Positions 53,309-62,688 are shown, counted from the stretch's first letter. The stretch is DNA of 64,000 bases from Citrobacter sp. MGH106 (GCF_001037495.1 NZ_KQ089822.1:806001-870000); one strand, 5' to 3'. The notes: generated by a model from the sequence alone, not told the origin. Numbers and translations: made by a program.

Positions 53309-54133
53309 ATGAATCCATTACATCTACACAATGATGCGCTGGAAGCCGATATTGATCTGCAAGGTGGGCGCGTGTTGCGGTTACGCACGCGCGAATTATC
53401 GCTGCCTGTGCTCCATGAAAATGCGTCCGGCGGGATGTTTCCTATGTTACCGCTGGCTAATCGGGTCGCCGGTAACCGTTTTACCTTTCAGGGGCGCGAA
53501 ATCGTATTGCCACATCATCATGCTGATGCGCGGTTTTTCCTGCACGGCGATGGCTGGCTACGGCGTTGGAATATTGTCGAACACGGTGACGATGAGTGCG
53601 TACTACAACTGCGTTGCCAGCATGACTGTGGGTTTGATTATCTGGCGAAAATTCGTTATCAACTGCTGCAAAATCAACTTGTTGCCTCAGTGACTCTAAC
53701 CCATTGCGGTGATTCACCCATGCTATACGGCTGTGGTTTTCATCCCTTCTTCCGCTTTGATGAACACAGCCAGCTCCAGTTTCAGGCCAGCGGTTATTGG
53801 CCTGAAGGTGAACAGCACCTCCCGCTTGCCTGGCAGGACAGGTTGCCCGACGAGGCCAATTTTTCTCAGCCACAGTACGGTAAAGATGATTGGCTGAACG
53901 TCGGCTATTCCGGCTGGAGCGGACGGGCTGTTATCCAACATGATGTGATGAAGGTCACGCTTTTAGCGCAAACTCCCTGGCTGATGCTGTTCAGAATGTC
54001 GGGTGGCGAGTTCCTTTGCCTTGAGCCGCAGACGCATCCGGTGAATGCCCACAACATGCAGGGACTGCCGGGGTTAAGGGTATTAGGCCAGGGAGAACAG
54101 TGCCATTTTTCGATGCAAATTTGCGTAGAGTAG
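53309..54133 (+). CDS. Aldose 1-epimerase family protein (YphB-like)
   Basis: A 274-residue mutarotase-fold protein. Family features: ISLQGGRVLRL-type start, PMLPLANRVAGNRF, the His in FFLHGDGWLRRW, and GCGFHPFFR with the second conserved His; FLCLEPQTHPVN holds the likely catalytic Glu. It is in the place of E. coli yphB and of the same family, but differs from K-12 YphB enough that I do not claim orthology. Probable role: interconversion of sugar anomers. A GGGAGG ribosome-binding site precedes the ATG. Confidence 0.82.
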   Translation: MNPLHLHNDALEADIDLQGGRVLRLRTRELSLPVLHENASGGMFPMLPLANRVAGNRFTFQGREIVLPHHHADARFFLHGDGWLRRWNIVEHGDDECVLQLRCQHDCGFDYLAKIRYQLLQNQLVASVTLTHCGDSPMLYGCGFHPFFRFDEHSQLQFQASGYWPEGEQHLPLAWQDRLPDEANFSQPQYGKDDWLNVGYSGWSGRAVIQHDVMKVTLLAQTPWLMLFRMSGGEFLCLEPQTHPVNAHNMQGLPGLRVLGQGEQCHFSMQICVE

Positions 54134-54221
54134 GGCAAGAATCATGTTATCTGCCTGTTAATGCTCTCTTGCGCCAGCCCGTGTTTATCGCCAGACTATC
54201 GCCACCAAACGGGAGGGAATC

Positions 54222-55370
54222 ATGGCTTTGCATTCCACGCGCTGGCTGGCGCTCGGTTATTTCACCTACTTTTTTAGCTACGGTATTTTTCTGCCTTTCT
54301 GGAGCGTCTGGCTCAAAGGTTTGGGGCTGACGCCGGAAACCATCGGTTTGCTGCTGGGCGCGGGGCTGATTGCACGTTTTCTCGGTAGTTTGCTGATTGC
54401 GCCGCGCGTGAGTGATCCCTCTCGTCTGATTACCGCTTTACGTATTCTGGCGCTGCTGACGCTGGTGTTTGCTCTGGCATTTTGGGCGGGTACGCATGTG
54501 GCATGGCTGATGGTGGTGATGGTCGGGTTTAACCTGTTTTTCTCACCGCTGGTGCCGCTAACGGATGCGCTGGCTAACACCTGGCAAAAACAGATCACCA
54601 TGGATTATGGTCGGGTACGTTTGTGGGGATCGGTGGCCTTTGTGATTGGTTCGGCGCTAACCGGTAAACTGGTGAGCCTGTTTGATTACCGGGTTATCCT
54701 GGTGCTGCTGACGCTTGGGATGGCTTCAATGCTGCTGGGTATGATGATTCGTCCGAGCGTGCAGCCGCAGGGTGAAAACCGCCAACAGGAGAGTGCCGGA
54801 TGGCCTGCCTGGCGTTTGCTGATCACGCAGAGTTGGCGTTTTCTTGCCTGTGTGAGCCTGCTGCAAGGCGCACATGCTGCCTATTACGGTTTTAGCGCAA
54901 TTTATTGGCAGTCCGCCGGGTATTCCGCCTCGGCGGTCGGTTATTTATGGTCGCTGGGCGTGGTTGCCGAAGTGATTATCTTCGCACTGAGCCACAAGCT
55001 GTTTCGCCGCTTTAGCGCTCGTGATCTGCTACTGCTTTCTGCTGTTTGTGGCGTTGTACGTTGGGGACTGATGGGTTGGAGCACAGAATTACCGTGGCTG
55101 ATTGTGGTGCAGATCCTGCATTGCGGTACGTTTACCGTCTGCCACCTGGCGGCCATGCGTTATATTGCTGCGCGCCAGGGCAGTGAAGTGATTCGCCTGC
55201 AGGCGGTTTACTCTGCTATTGCGATGGGGGGGAGTATCGCCATCATGACCGTGTTCGCAGGCTTCCTGTATCAGCATTTGGGTAGTGGCGTATTCTGGGT
55301 GATGGCGCTGGTTGCTCTGCCTGCCATCGTCTTGCGACCTAAAGTGCAGGCGCAATCTCCGGCGTTATGA
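54222..55370 (+). CDS. hcaT: MFS transporter HcaT
   Basis: A 382-residue inner-membrane transporter with 12 predicted membrane segments, close to E. coli HcaT (putative 3-phenylpropionate permease). The N-terminus ALHSTRWLALGYFTYFFSYGIFLPFW and the segment QILHCGTFTVCHLAAMRYIA are typical. In E. coli it borders the hca dioxygenase genes; these are absent here, so its substrate in this strain is doubtful. GGGAGG precedes the ATG. The 3' end overlaps the convergent csiE by six bases. Confidence 0.93.
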   Translation: MALHSTRWLALGYFTYFFSYGIFLPFWSVWLKGLGLTPETIGLLLGAGLIARFLGSLLIAPRVSDPSRLITALRILALLTLVFALAFWAGTHVAWLMVVMVGFNLFFSPLVPLTDALANTWQKQITMDYGRVRLWGSVAFVIGSALTGKLVSLFDYRVILVLLTLGMASMLLGMMIRPSVQPQGENRQQESAGWPAWRLLITQSWRFLACVSLLQGAHAAYYGFSAIYWQSAGYSASAVGYLWSLGVVAEVIIFALSHKLFRRFSARDLLLLSAVCGVVRWGLMGWSTELPWLIVVQILHCGTFTVCHLAAMRYIAARQGSEVIRLQAVYSAIAMGGSIAIMTVFAGFLYQHLGSGVFWVMALVALPAIVLRPKVQAQSPAL

Positions 55371-56642
55371 TTCCAGTATTTTGCGGATCTGTTGTTGCTG
55401 GTGAGGCGTAAGCGCCAGGTCCGCATGAATTAACGGCGGTGAAAACAGCGGTAACGGCGTGGTGTACGGTGTGATAATCAGCGCCACGCCACGCGGTGAA
55501 CCCTGTTTCTGAAAATCCTGCATCGGCATATGTTTTACGTTCAGCGGCAGCAGGGTCAGCTCACGTAGTTGTTGTTCAATATGTGTCTCAAGCCGTTCAT
55601 TATTGCCCGTCAGCAGGATAATTTGCTTCTCGTGTAAATCCTTCTCCTGCATCAGCCATGCGCCGAAAATCACCGCGACCAGCCCCGCTTCTTCCTCTGA
55701 AAACTGCACATCGTATTCCGCTTCGAACCCGTTTAATGCCTCGCGTGTGGTGCGCACCAGCCGGGGATAAAGCCGGCTGAACTCTTCCGGCAGGGTGTTA
55801 TCAATACCGATGGCAAATAAGCTTCGGTTAAGCGCCTGAGCAAGGTGTATATACAACTGGTCGTTCAGTCCTTGCTCGTCGCTGAAGCGAACGTTGCCAT
55901 ACTCGCGAAAACGCAGTACCAGCCGGGCGATGGCCAGACGCAGACGGCGGTCCTGCTGATGGTTATCACGAATAGGGTCAGGAATACGGATCATCGAAAA
56001 TAGCAGCGCCATGAACAGCGACTCGCCCAGGGGGGCAGTCTGCATTACGTGGCGTTGCCAGTGACGGCCAATTTCTTCGGCGAGCGGATACTCGGCGCAA
56101 GATTGCGCCCAGACCTGCTGTACCGGATTAAACTCCGGGGTGATCCCTGTATGGTGTTGCAGCAGGCAATACTGCAAAAAAAGCCGCAGGAACTGGATAT
56201 CACGACACTCAAATGGTTTCTGCAACCGCCGGGAACAGAGGTTGATGAGCGCCTGCAAATTAGTATCGTCATACAACTGGCGTGCGATACCCTGTTGTTT
56301 CAGCTCCATTTTTAATGCTGGTGTAAATTGTTGGTTGATAAACGTCGGACACAGGCGCAGTCCACGTCGAAGCCAATGTAACAGGCACAGGCGTTGATTC
56401 AGCGGGGTCCCTTCGATTTGATAGCGACCGTTTTGAGTCGAGGTAATCGCGAGCCGGTGATAGCGCTGGATTTCGAGGCCCGCGCCAATGATATCCTCGC
56501 GGACAATATTGTCATCGACGCCATTGAGACTGCTGAAGGTCTGCGCGGTGGCGCTTTGTCCCGGCAGAAAAAGCGTCAGCAACATCTGGCAGCGACGTTG
56601 GGGAGCAGAAAGTACAGATGGCGGGGCAAGCGTTGACATCAT
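55365..56642 (-). CDS. csiE: Stationary-phase-inducible protein CsiE
   Basis: A 425-residue protein related to BglG-type antiterminators: it has two PRD-like helical regions (~160-270 and ~275-380), but I see no clear RNA-binding CAT domain. E. coli csiE depends on sigma-S and cAMP-CRP. The function is unknown. GGGAG lies nine bases before the first of two adjacent ATGs; either could be used. It is convergent with hcaT by a six-base overlap. Confidence 0.92.
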   Translation of the reverse strand: MMSTLAPPSVLSAPQRRCQMLLTLFLPGQSATAQTFSSLNGVDDNIVREDIIGAGLEIQRYHRLAITSTQNGRYQIEGTPLNQRLCLLHWLRRGLRLCPTFINQQFTPALKMELKQQGIARQLYDDTNLQALINLCSRRLQKPFECRDIQFLRLFLQYCLLQHHTGITPEFNPVQQVWAQSCAEYPLAEEIGRHWQRHVMQTAPLGESLFMALLFSMIRIPDPIRDNHQQDRRLRLAIARLVLRFREYGNVRFSDEQGLNDQLYIHLAQALNRSLFAIGIDNTLPEEFSRLYPRLVRTTREALNGFEAEYDVQFSEEEAGLVAVIFGAWLMQEKDLHEKQIILLTGNNERLETHIEQQLRELTLLPLNVKHMPMQDFQKQGSPRGVALIITPYTTPLPLFSPPLIHADLALTPHQQQQIRKILES

Positions 56643-56830
56643 CTGTAAGGTCTCCCGAAAGTATTTTTGATAAGAATAGCTAAAGTTTGCTGATAGAAAT
56701 GGAGAATGGAATCCTTTCCGCCAGGAATGCTGGGAGACGTCACAGAATTTTTAACGTAAGGAACAGAAGGTCGTAGTTAAACGCAGCGCGTTAACCTGTT
56801 TTTTCGCTGTTTTATCTTTGTTTAAACAAC

Positions 56831-56858
56831 AAAAACCCCGCCAGCGGGTGACGGGGTT
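56831..56858 (-). terminator. Terminator of the SIS-kinase-ABC operon
   Basis: On the minus strand CCCCG (loop of ten) CGGGG is followed by TTTTTG, directly downstream of the SIS gene stop. The remaining gap up to csiE (56643-56830) must hold the csiE promoter, which I could not place. Confidence 0.8.
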
Positions 56859-56883
56859 GGAAAAGTGAGCGGAAATGCGCGGT

Positions 56884-57489
56884 TTAGACTTTCTGCTTCT
56901 GACTTAGCGTTAATCCTACATCACCGCCTGGATGCACCGCCAGCAGGGTTTCTTTTGAGTATCCACTCTCGCTCATCAGACAGGCACAGGCGGCATCAAA
57001 GATAGCCAGAACCAAAATAATAGATGTGGTTGCCAGCATATTCAGCGGATCGGCCTCGCGCTGCACGCCCGTGGATATCACCAGTCTGGAAGCGCTGGCG
57101 ATGGCTGAACTCGCGTTTTCAGTTACGCTCAGAATCGGTACCTTTCTCGCTGCCAGCCCAGGCAGCAGTCGGGTGAGTTCATCGGAGTTGCCTCCGCGCG
57201 ACAGCATAATGACCAGATCGTCAGTATCCAAAAAACCCAGGTCGCCATGAGCTGCATCGGTGGCATTGAGGTATATCGCCGCACGCTCAACGCAGGCAAG
57301 CATATGCGCCACTTTGCGCGCCGCAATGCCAGAAGTACCCACGCCGGTTACCACTATTTTACCTTTGCAACTGCGCAATTCTGTCAGCAGAGCTTGCCAG
57401 ACCTGTTCATTCATATGGTGTTGAAGACCTGCGAGGGCATCGCTGTAGAGATGCCACACGTGGGTGGCCTGAGACCATGAATCACTCAT
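56884..57489 (-). CDS. Stand-alone SIS-domain sugar-phosphate isomerase-like protein
   Basis: A 201-residue single SIS domain with KdsD/GutQ-type architecture but no CBS pair. Motifs: VVTGVGTSGIAARKVAHMLA (~47-65), AAHGDLGFL, LSRGGNSDEL, and HPGGDVG near the end. Of the four residues I recall as catalytic in KdsD (Lys, Glu, Glu, His), Glu145 (QREADP) and His186 (VHPGG) are kept, but Thr52 and Asn101 replace the Lys and the first Glu. It is probably an aldose-ketose isomerase or sugar-phosphate-binding protein with another substrate. It overlaps the kinase gene by four bases. Confidence 0.82.
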   Translation of the reverse strand: MSDSWSQATHVWHLYSDALAGLQHHMNEQVWQALLTELRSCKGKIVVTGVGTSGIAARKVAHMLACVERAAIYLNATDAAHGDLGFLDTDDLVIMLSRGGNSDELTRLLPGLAARKVPILSVTENASSAIASASRLVISTGVQREADPLNMLATTSIILVLAIFDAACACLMSESGYSKETLLAVHPGGDVGLTLSQKQKV

Positions 57490-59123
57490 GCGTCCTCCTG
57501 CATCAGCTTGCGGTATTTCATATGATCCTGATACATCTCGTGGAAGACGCGATATTTACGGTCATAGTACTGCTTAATCCGGTTGGTCTGTGGCGTGACT
57601 GTTTTACCAATGCGGCTCATTGCAGACATTGCTTCCGGGAAAGTTTCGAATACCCCTGCCGCGATAGTTCCCATCATTGCGCTGCCCAGCAGCATGGCTT
57701 CGCTCTCTTCCGGCAGCAGCATGGCGCAGCCGGTGGCATTGGCATGTTCCTGAACAAAGATTGGGTTTTTCGTGCCGCCGCCACTGGCCATAATCGTATC
57801 GATGTTGTAACCGCTTTGATTCATCGTTTCGATAATATGACGCGTTCCCAGGGCAATGGACTGGATGGTTGCCAGATACTGCAACGCCATATCCTCGGGC
57901 GTGCGGGACAGCTTCAGCCCGGTGATAGCGCCGGTGAGTGTCGGGTTCGCGCGCGGTGAGCGGTTGCCGTGGAAATAGGGAAGAATATGCATATCACGGG
58001 TCAGGAACGCGATGTCCTCCGGTTCGCCAGCCATTTTACGTAGCAATGAATTCAGTACTTCGTAAATAGTCTGTCCCTGAGATTTTGCCTGTGCCAGCAG
58101 CGTTTCGTAGCATGGGTGCGACTGAATGACGTGGTCGATTAACGCTCCTGTTGCAGACTGCCCGCCTTCGTTGAGCCAGTATTCCGGCAGCACAGCAGAG
58201 TAGTAAGGCCCCCAGACGCCGCCGATAAAACGCGGCTCTTTGGAAATCGCCATATGCCCGGTAGATGTGCCGCCAATTAGCGCAACGCGGCGGTCAAAAT
58301 CAGCCACTTCTCCAGAAACGCCGCAGGCCCCAAGCGTGCCGAGCGTACCAGCGTGCGCATCGATAATTGATACGCTGACCGCAGTCCCCGGGATCAGACC
58401 CAGTTCGCTGGCGGCACGTGCTGACAGCCCGTGCCCGAGCGGTTCGCCCATGGTTTTCACGTAACGACCAATTTTGGCGGCATCGTGCTCCAGCAGGTCT
58501 TCCAGCCCAATCTGGCGGAAATAGCTGGCGTCCCATTTGTCTTCATGGCCCATGTAGGTCCATTTGCACACGGTTGAACACAGTGAGCGCGTGTCATCTC
58601 CGGTGGCGCGCCAGGTCAGGAAATCAGGCAGATCAAAATAGTAACCCGCGTTTGCCCAGGTGTTGGGCATATGCTGTTTCAGCCATAGCAGTTTCGGGGT
58701 CTGCATTTCCGGAGAAATAATTCCTCCGACGTAGTCCAGCACCCGATGGTGCAGGGCGTTAATACGCTCGGCCTGGGTAATGGCCCGGTGATCCATCCAC
58801 ACAATAATGTTCTGCTCGCTGCGCCCGGAAGGGCTGATAGTCAGCGGCTTACCTTCTTTATCCAGAACCACCAGTGAACAGGTAGCGTCGAAACCCAGAC
58901 CTTTAACCTGGATAGGGTTTATATCTGACTGGTTAATCGCGTCGCGAACCGCGTTACACACAGCCTGCCAGATATTATCAGAGGACTGCTCAACGAAATC
59001 AGCTTGCGGACGGTAGATCTCAATGGCCCGACTGGCCTGCCCGACCATCCTGCCGTTGAGATCAAATACCCCTGCGCGGGCGCTTCCGGTTCCGACATCC
59101 ACACCAATAAAGTAACTTGCCAT
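57486..59123 (-). CDS. FGGY-family carbohydrate (pentulose) kinase
   Basis: A 545-residue ATP-dependent sugar kinase, probably of the ribulokinase-like FGGY branch. The N-terminal FGGY domain starts with the phosphate motif IGVDVGTGSARAGVFD. The C-terminal domain has GGQSATGALIDH, and SVSIIDAHAGTLGTLG contains the catalytic Asp candidate. IMASGGGTKNPIFVQ is the adenosine-binding motif. AGGAG precedes the ATG. It follows the ABC permease by 17 bp and overlaps the SIS gene by four bases: the imported sugar is likely a ketopentose or pentitol. Confidence 0.9.
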   Translation of the reverse strand: MASYFIGVDVGTGSARAGVFDLNGRMVGQASRAIEIYRPQADFVEQSSDNIWQAVCNAVRDAINQSDINPIQVKGLGFDATCSLVVLDKEGKPLTISPSGRSEQNIIVWMDHRAITQAERINALHHRVLDYVGGIISPEMQTPKLLWLKQHMPNTWANAGYYFDLPDFLTWRATGDDTRSLCSTVCKWTYMGHEDKWDASYFRQIGLEDLLEHDAAKIGRYVKTMGEPLGHGLSARAASELGLIPGTAVSVSIIDAHAGTLGTLGACGVSGEVADFDRRVALIGGTSTGHMAISKEPRFIGGVWGPYYSAVLPEYWLNEGGQSATGALIDHVIQSHPCYETLLAQAKSQGQTIYEVLNSLLRKMAGEPEDIAFLTRDMHILPYFHGNRSPRANPTLTGAITGLKLSRTPEDMALQYLATIQSIALGTRHIIETMNQSGYNIDTIMASGGGTKNPIFVQEHANATGCAMLLPEESEAMLLGSAMMGTIAAGVFETFPEAMSAMSRIGKTVTPQTNRIKQYYDRKYRVFHEMYQDHMKYRKLMQEDA

Positions 59124-59140
59124 AATTTTTTCTCCTGAAA

Positions 59141-60094
59141 TCAGGCTTTACGATTCTGTAATGCGATAAAGAGGATCAGTACTGCGCCCCAGAGAGCCAT
59201 CGTCAGATAGCTACTGATCCCCAGCAAGTTAAGGCCGCTTTCCAGCATTTGCAGCACAATGAGCGCCAGCACCAGGCCGATAATGCGCCCAAAGCCACCA
59301 TCCGGATTGATACCGCCAAGCACGGAGGCGAGGATGGTTACCAGCAGGTATGATTCACCGTATCCGGCTTTTGCCGAGTTGAATTTCGCCATCATCAGAA
59401 TGGCCGCTACCCAGCCGAGCAGAGCAGATATGACATACACGGAAATTTGTACGCGAACGGTATTCACACCGCTGTAGCGGGTAGCCTGTTCATTGGAGCC
59501 GACAAGATACAGGCTGCGTCCCAGCGTGGTGTGCTCCAGCAGTACCCACAGCAATATGGCAACCAGGAAAAAGAGCAATAGCGCCACGGGGATACCGGCA
59601 ATGGTGGCATTACCGAGATATTGAATGACCGGCGGGAATCCGGAGATCACCGTCCCGTTGGAGAGCAGAATATTCAGCCCTGAGATAAGCGTCATCGTGC
59701 CGAGGGTGGCGAGAATCGGTGAAACGCCCACCCAGGCGATCAGCGCGCCGTTCAGTGTGCCAATGGCAACTGCTACCGCGGCGCCCGCCAGCAGAGCGAG
59801 AACCAGAAATATTGGATTATCCGGGTGGGTGACAATCACCGCAGCCATTACCAGCGAGCAGGCGTTAGCACCGGCAATAATCGACAGGTTAATGCCCCCA
59901 GTCAGCATGGTCATGCCCATCCCGAGCGCCAGCATCCCGAGGATCGGTAATTGTGAGCCAATAGACTGGAAGTTAGCGACGCTGAAAAAGCGGCTACCCA
60001 GCAGGGCCGAGAAAACCAGCGCCACGACCACAATAATGACGCATTGCAGGCGAATGATGGCATCACTGGGTAAAAATCTGGCGAATGTTTTCAT
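59141..60094 (-). CDS. Sugar ABC transporter permease (second)
   Basis: A 317-residue inner-membrane permease of the monosaccharide (RbsC/BPD_transp_2) family with about nine hydrophobic segments and the characteristic GGINLSIIAGANACSLVMAA and ASVLGGINPDGGFGRIIG blocks. It lies one base after the other permease gene. It forms a heterodimeric channel with it, as in LsrC-LsrD. Confidence 0.92.
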   Translation of the reverse strand: MKTFARFLPSDAIIRLQCVIIVVVALVFSALLGSRFFSVANFQSIGSQLPILGMLALGMGMTMLTGGINLSIIAGANACSLVMAAVIVTHPDNPIFLVLALLAGAAVAVAIGTLNGALIAWVGVSPILATLGTMTLISGLNILLSNGTVISGFPPVIQYLGNATIAGIPVALLLFFLVAILLWVLLEHTTLGRSLYLVGSNEQATRYSGVNTVRVQISVYVISALLGWVAAILMMAKFNSAKAGYGESYLLVTILASVLGGINPDGGFGRIIGLVLALIVLQMLESGLNLLGISSYLTMALWGAVLILFIALQNRKA

Positions 60095-60095
60095 C

Positions 60096-61085
60096 TCAAA
60101 GCTCCTTTGCCAGTTTGCGTTTTTCGTTCCAGGCCGTGGCGCTAATACTGACCAGGATAATGGCGCCGCTGAAAACAGTGTGCCAGTAAGAGGAGACGCT
60201 CAGCAGCGTCAGGCCATTTTGTAAGAAAGCCAACAGGACAACGCCGAGCAGAGTTCCCGTCAGCGTACCGCGCCCGCCGCTCATGCTGGTTCCGCCGAGA
60301 ACGACCGCCGCCAGAACGGTTAGCTCAAAGCCGAGCAGTGAATTGGGAGCGACCGATTGAGTGATTTGTGCCTGAACCACTGCGGCGATGCCTGCGAGAA
60401 TACCCATATAGCCATACACGTAGAAATGCAGCTTCAGTAGGTTCAGCCCCAGGCGTGAAGCCGCGTCGCGGTTGCCGCCCATGGCGTAAACCTGGCGACC
60501 GAGGCGGGTATAGTTCATTAGCACGGCAGTAAAAATAATCACTGCTGCCAGACACAACAAGGGAAGAGTAAGGCCGTAGTCGTAGCCGTCCGCAGCAGTG
60601 AACGAGAACCAGTTGATACCGTTCATAAACCAGTCTGGAAAACCGTACAGCCAGGTGCCCTTCGTTGTGTAAACCAGCAGACCGTAGTAGACGTTCAGCG
60701 TGGCAATGGTAATGATGATCGCCGGAACACGCAGCCAGTAGACCAGAAAACCGTTGATAAGCCCGAGCAGTAGACCGACAGCAATCGCGATAACCAGCGC
60801 CAGTGCGAAGTTGCCGCCGTGGCCGATAACCCAACTGGCCATCGCGTATTGGGCAATGGCGGTCATAGCAGGGAATGAAATATCGATTCCGCCGGAAATC
60901 AGTACCACAAACAGCCCACAGGCAAGGATGCCGAGAATGGCGTAGCTGGTGGCGACGTCCGTCAGGTTCCCCAGTGACAGGAACTCATCGGTGCTGACGC
61001 TCAGTCCGACGGCAAGGGCAACCACCAGCAGCCCCAGCCAGAACTCATGTTGCCCGATCAAACGGGAGATACGCATACTATTCAT
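60096..61085 (-). CDS. Sugar ABC transporter permease (first)
   Basis: A 329-residue permease of the same family. The conserved stretches are LISGGIDISFPAMTAIAQY and AAVVLGGTSMSGGRGTLTGT. About nine to ten hydrophobic segments. The start overlaps the ATPase gene end by eight bases; an internal ATG three codons later is also possible. Confidence 0.92.
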   Translation of the reverse strand: MNSMRISRLIGQHEFWLGLLVVALAVGLSVSTDEFLSLGNLTDVATSYAILGILACGLFVVLISGGIDISFPAMTAIAQYAMASWVIGHGGNFALALVIAIAVGLLLGLINGFLVYWLRVPAIIITIATLNVYYGLLVYTTKGTWLYGFPDWFMNGINWFSFTAADGYDYGLTLPLLCLAAVIIFTAVLMNYTRLGRQVYAMGGNRDAASRLGLNLLKLHFYVYGYMGILAGIAAVVQAQITQSVAPNSLLGFELTVLAAVVLGGTSMSGGRGTLTGTLLGVVLLAFLQNGLTLLSVSSYWHTVFSGAIILVSISATAWNEKRKLAKEL

Positions 61086-62592
61086 TGATTACCTCAACCA
61101 CTTCAGCAATCTCCTCTTCACTACAGTGATGAGGATTAAATTCCGCCACCAGCTTGCCGCGGCGCATCACCAGCACGCGGTGGCTGTTGTAATACGCTTC
61201 CGGAATTTCATCGCAAATCATTAGCACAGCCATTCCCTGTTCGGCCAGATCGCGGGCGATCTGGTAAATGCCCTCTTTGTTAGCGATGTCCACGCCAACG
61301 GTTGGTGAGTCAAGGATCAGGATGCGCGGATTAGTCGCCACCCATTTGGCAATGGCAATGCGCTGGGCATTGCCGCCGGAAAGTGTTTTCACTGGCAGAT
61401 GCGGATCGGAGACTTTAATGTTCAGCTCGCGGATCAAATCAGAGACCAGCTTCTGCGCTTTGCGATGATCGAGCAGACCGCTGCGAGTGTGCAGTTGGTC
61501 AAATACGGTGACGATGGTGTTGTCGTAGATCGACTGCTCCATGATCAGCCCTTGCGTCAGGCGATCTTCCGAGACATAGCCGATCCCGTGTTTAATAGCG
61601 TCGTGGTTATTGCGAAGCTGAACCGGCTGACCGTTAATACGGATCTCACCGCTTTCAGGATGCGTCATGCCGAACAGGCTCAGGCATAGCTCGGTTCTCC
61701 CGGCTCCCAGCAGGCCGACAATGGAAACAATCTCACCGCTACGCAGAGACAGATTGATATTTTGGTATTTTCCTCTACGACTGAGATCGCGCAGTTCCAG
61801 TAACGGTTCCTGTTCGACGGGCGGTTTCTCTGGCAACGGGCTGTAGTGGAAGCGCTGTCCGGTCATCAGGAAGGCCAGTTCGTGACTGTCAAGTTCACTG
61901 GCAGGGAAAGTCCCCACCAGCTTACCGTCGCGCATTACGCTGATACGGTCTGCGACTTCCATCACTTCATCAAGGCGATGGCTGACAAAGACAACGCAGA
62001 TCCCGGCTGCTTTTAATTCGTTGACTACCCGCAGCAGACCATTCACTTCCTGGCGGGTCAGGGAGGCGGTTGGTTCATCCATGATCACCAGACGGGCGTC
62101 GGCAGCAATTGCCCGACAAATAGCCACTAACTGGCGATCGGCAATAGAGAGTTTTTCGACTTTTTTATCAGGATCGATGGTCACACCGATACGCTTCATT
62201 GCGGCCAGAGCCTGTTGCTTCATGGACCCGCGACGCACCCAGATATCACCACCCGGCAGGTAGCGGTTGACCGCAATATTTTCCGCGACGCTAAAATTTG
62301 GAAATAACGACAGGTCCTGATAAATAACCTGAATGCCGTAATGTGAAGACAGCTGTGGCGTCAGGTGGTGGAACAATTTGCCGTCGAGTAAAATCTGCGC
62401 ACCTTTTTCAGGATGATAAACCCCGGAGATCACTTTAATAATGGTACTTTTGCCACAGCCGTTCTGACCTGCCAGACAGTGAACTTCGCCTTTTTTCAGC
62501 GTCAGATTCACGTTATCCAGCGCCAGCACGCCCGGGAATTGTTTGCTGATATTCTCAAGAGTGATAAATGCGGTGGTGTCTGTCATGGACAA
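61078..62592 (-). CDS. Sugar ABC transporter ATP-binding protein (dual domain)
   Basis: A 504-residue fusion of two ABC domains, as in RbsA, LsrA and YphE. Domain 1: Walker A GQNGCGKST, signature KLSIADRQ, Walker B VIMDEPTAS. Domain 2: loop LLGAGRTELCLS in place of a full Walker A, signature LSGGNAQR, and ILILDSPTVGVD, where Ser replaces the catalytic Glu. So the second site is probably not catalytic, which is usual in this family. It is preceded by a hairpin after the binding-protein gene. Confidence 0.95.
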   Translation of the reverse strand: MSMTDTTAFITLENISKQFPGVLALDNVNLTLKKGEVHCLAGQNGCGKSTIIKVISGVYHPEKGAQILLDGKLFHHLTPQLSSHYGIQVIYQDLSLFPNFSVAENIAVNRYLPGGDIWVRRGSMKQQALAAMKRIGVTIDPDKKVEKLSIADRQLVAICRAIAADARLVIMDEPTASLTRQEVNGLLRVVNELKAAGICVVFVSHRLDEVMEVADRISVMRDGKLVGTFPASELDSHELAFLMTGQRFHYSPLPEKPPVEQEPLLELRDLSRRGKYQNINLSLRSGEIVSIVGLLGAGRTELCLSLFGMTHPESGEIRINGQPVQLRNNHDAIKHGIGYVSEDRLTQGLIMEQSIYDNTIVTVFDQLHTRSGLLDHRKAQKLVSDLIRELNIKVSDPHLPVKTLSGGNAQRIAIAKWVATNPRILILDSPTVGVDIANKEGIYQIARDLAEQGMAVLMICDEIPEAYYNSHRVLVMRRGKLVAEFNPHHCSEEEIAEVVEVINE

Positions 62593-62641
62593 TACCCCTG
62601 CGAGCGTCCTGCTGGACGCTGAGTGTTAGTTTTGTGGATAA

Positions 62642-62661
62642 CGCCGACCAGGCGGTCGGCG
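62642..62661 (-). other. Intercistronic hairpin between binding-protein and ATPase genes
   Basis: CGCCGACC (62642-62649) and GGTCGGCG (62654-62661) form a perfect eight-base stem with a four-base loop in the 96-bp gap. There is no T-run. Such hairpins after binding-protein genes usually stabilise the upstream mRNA and give excess binding protein. Confidence 0.7.
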
Positions 62662-62688
62662 TGAGGTTCCCTGGTGTTGGCTAAGGCC

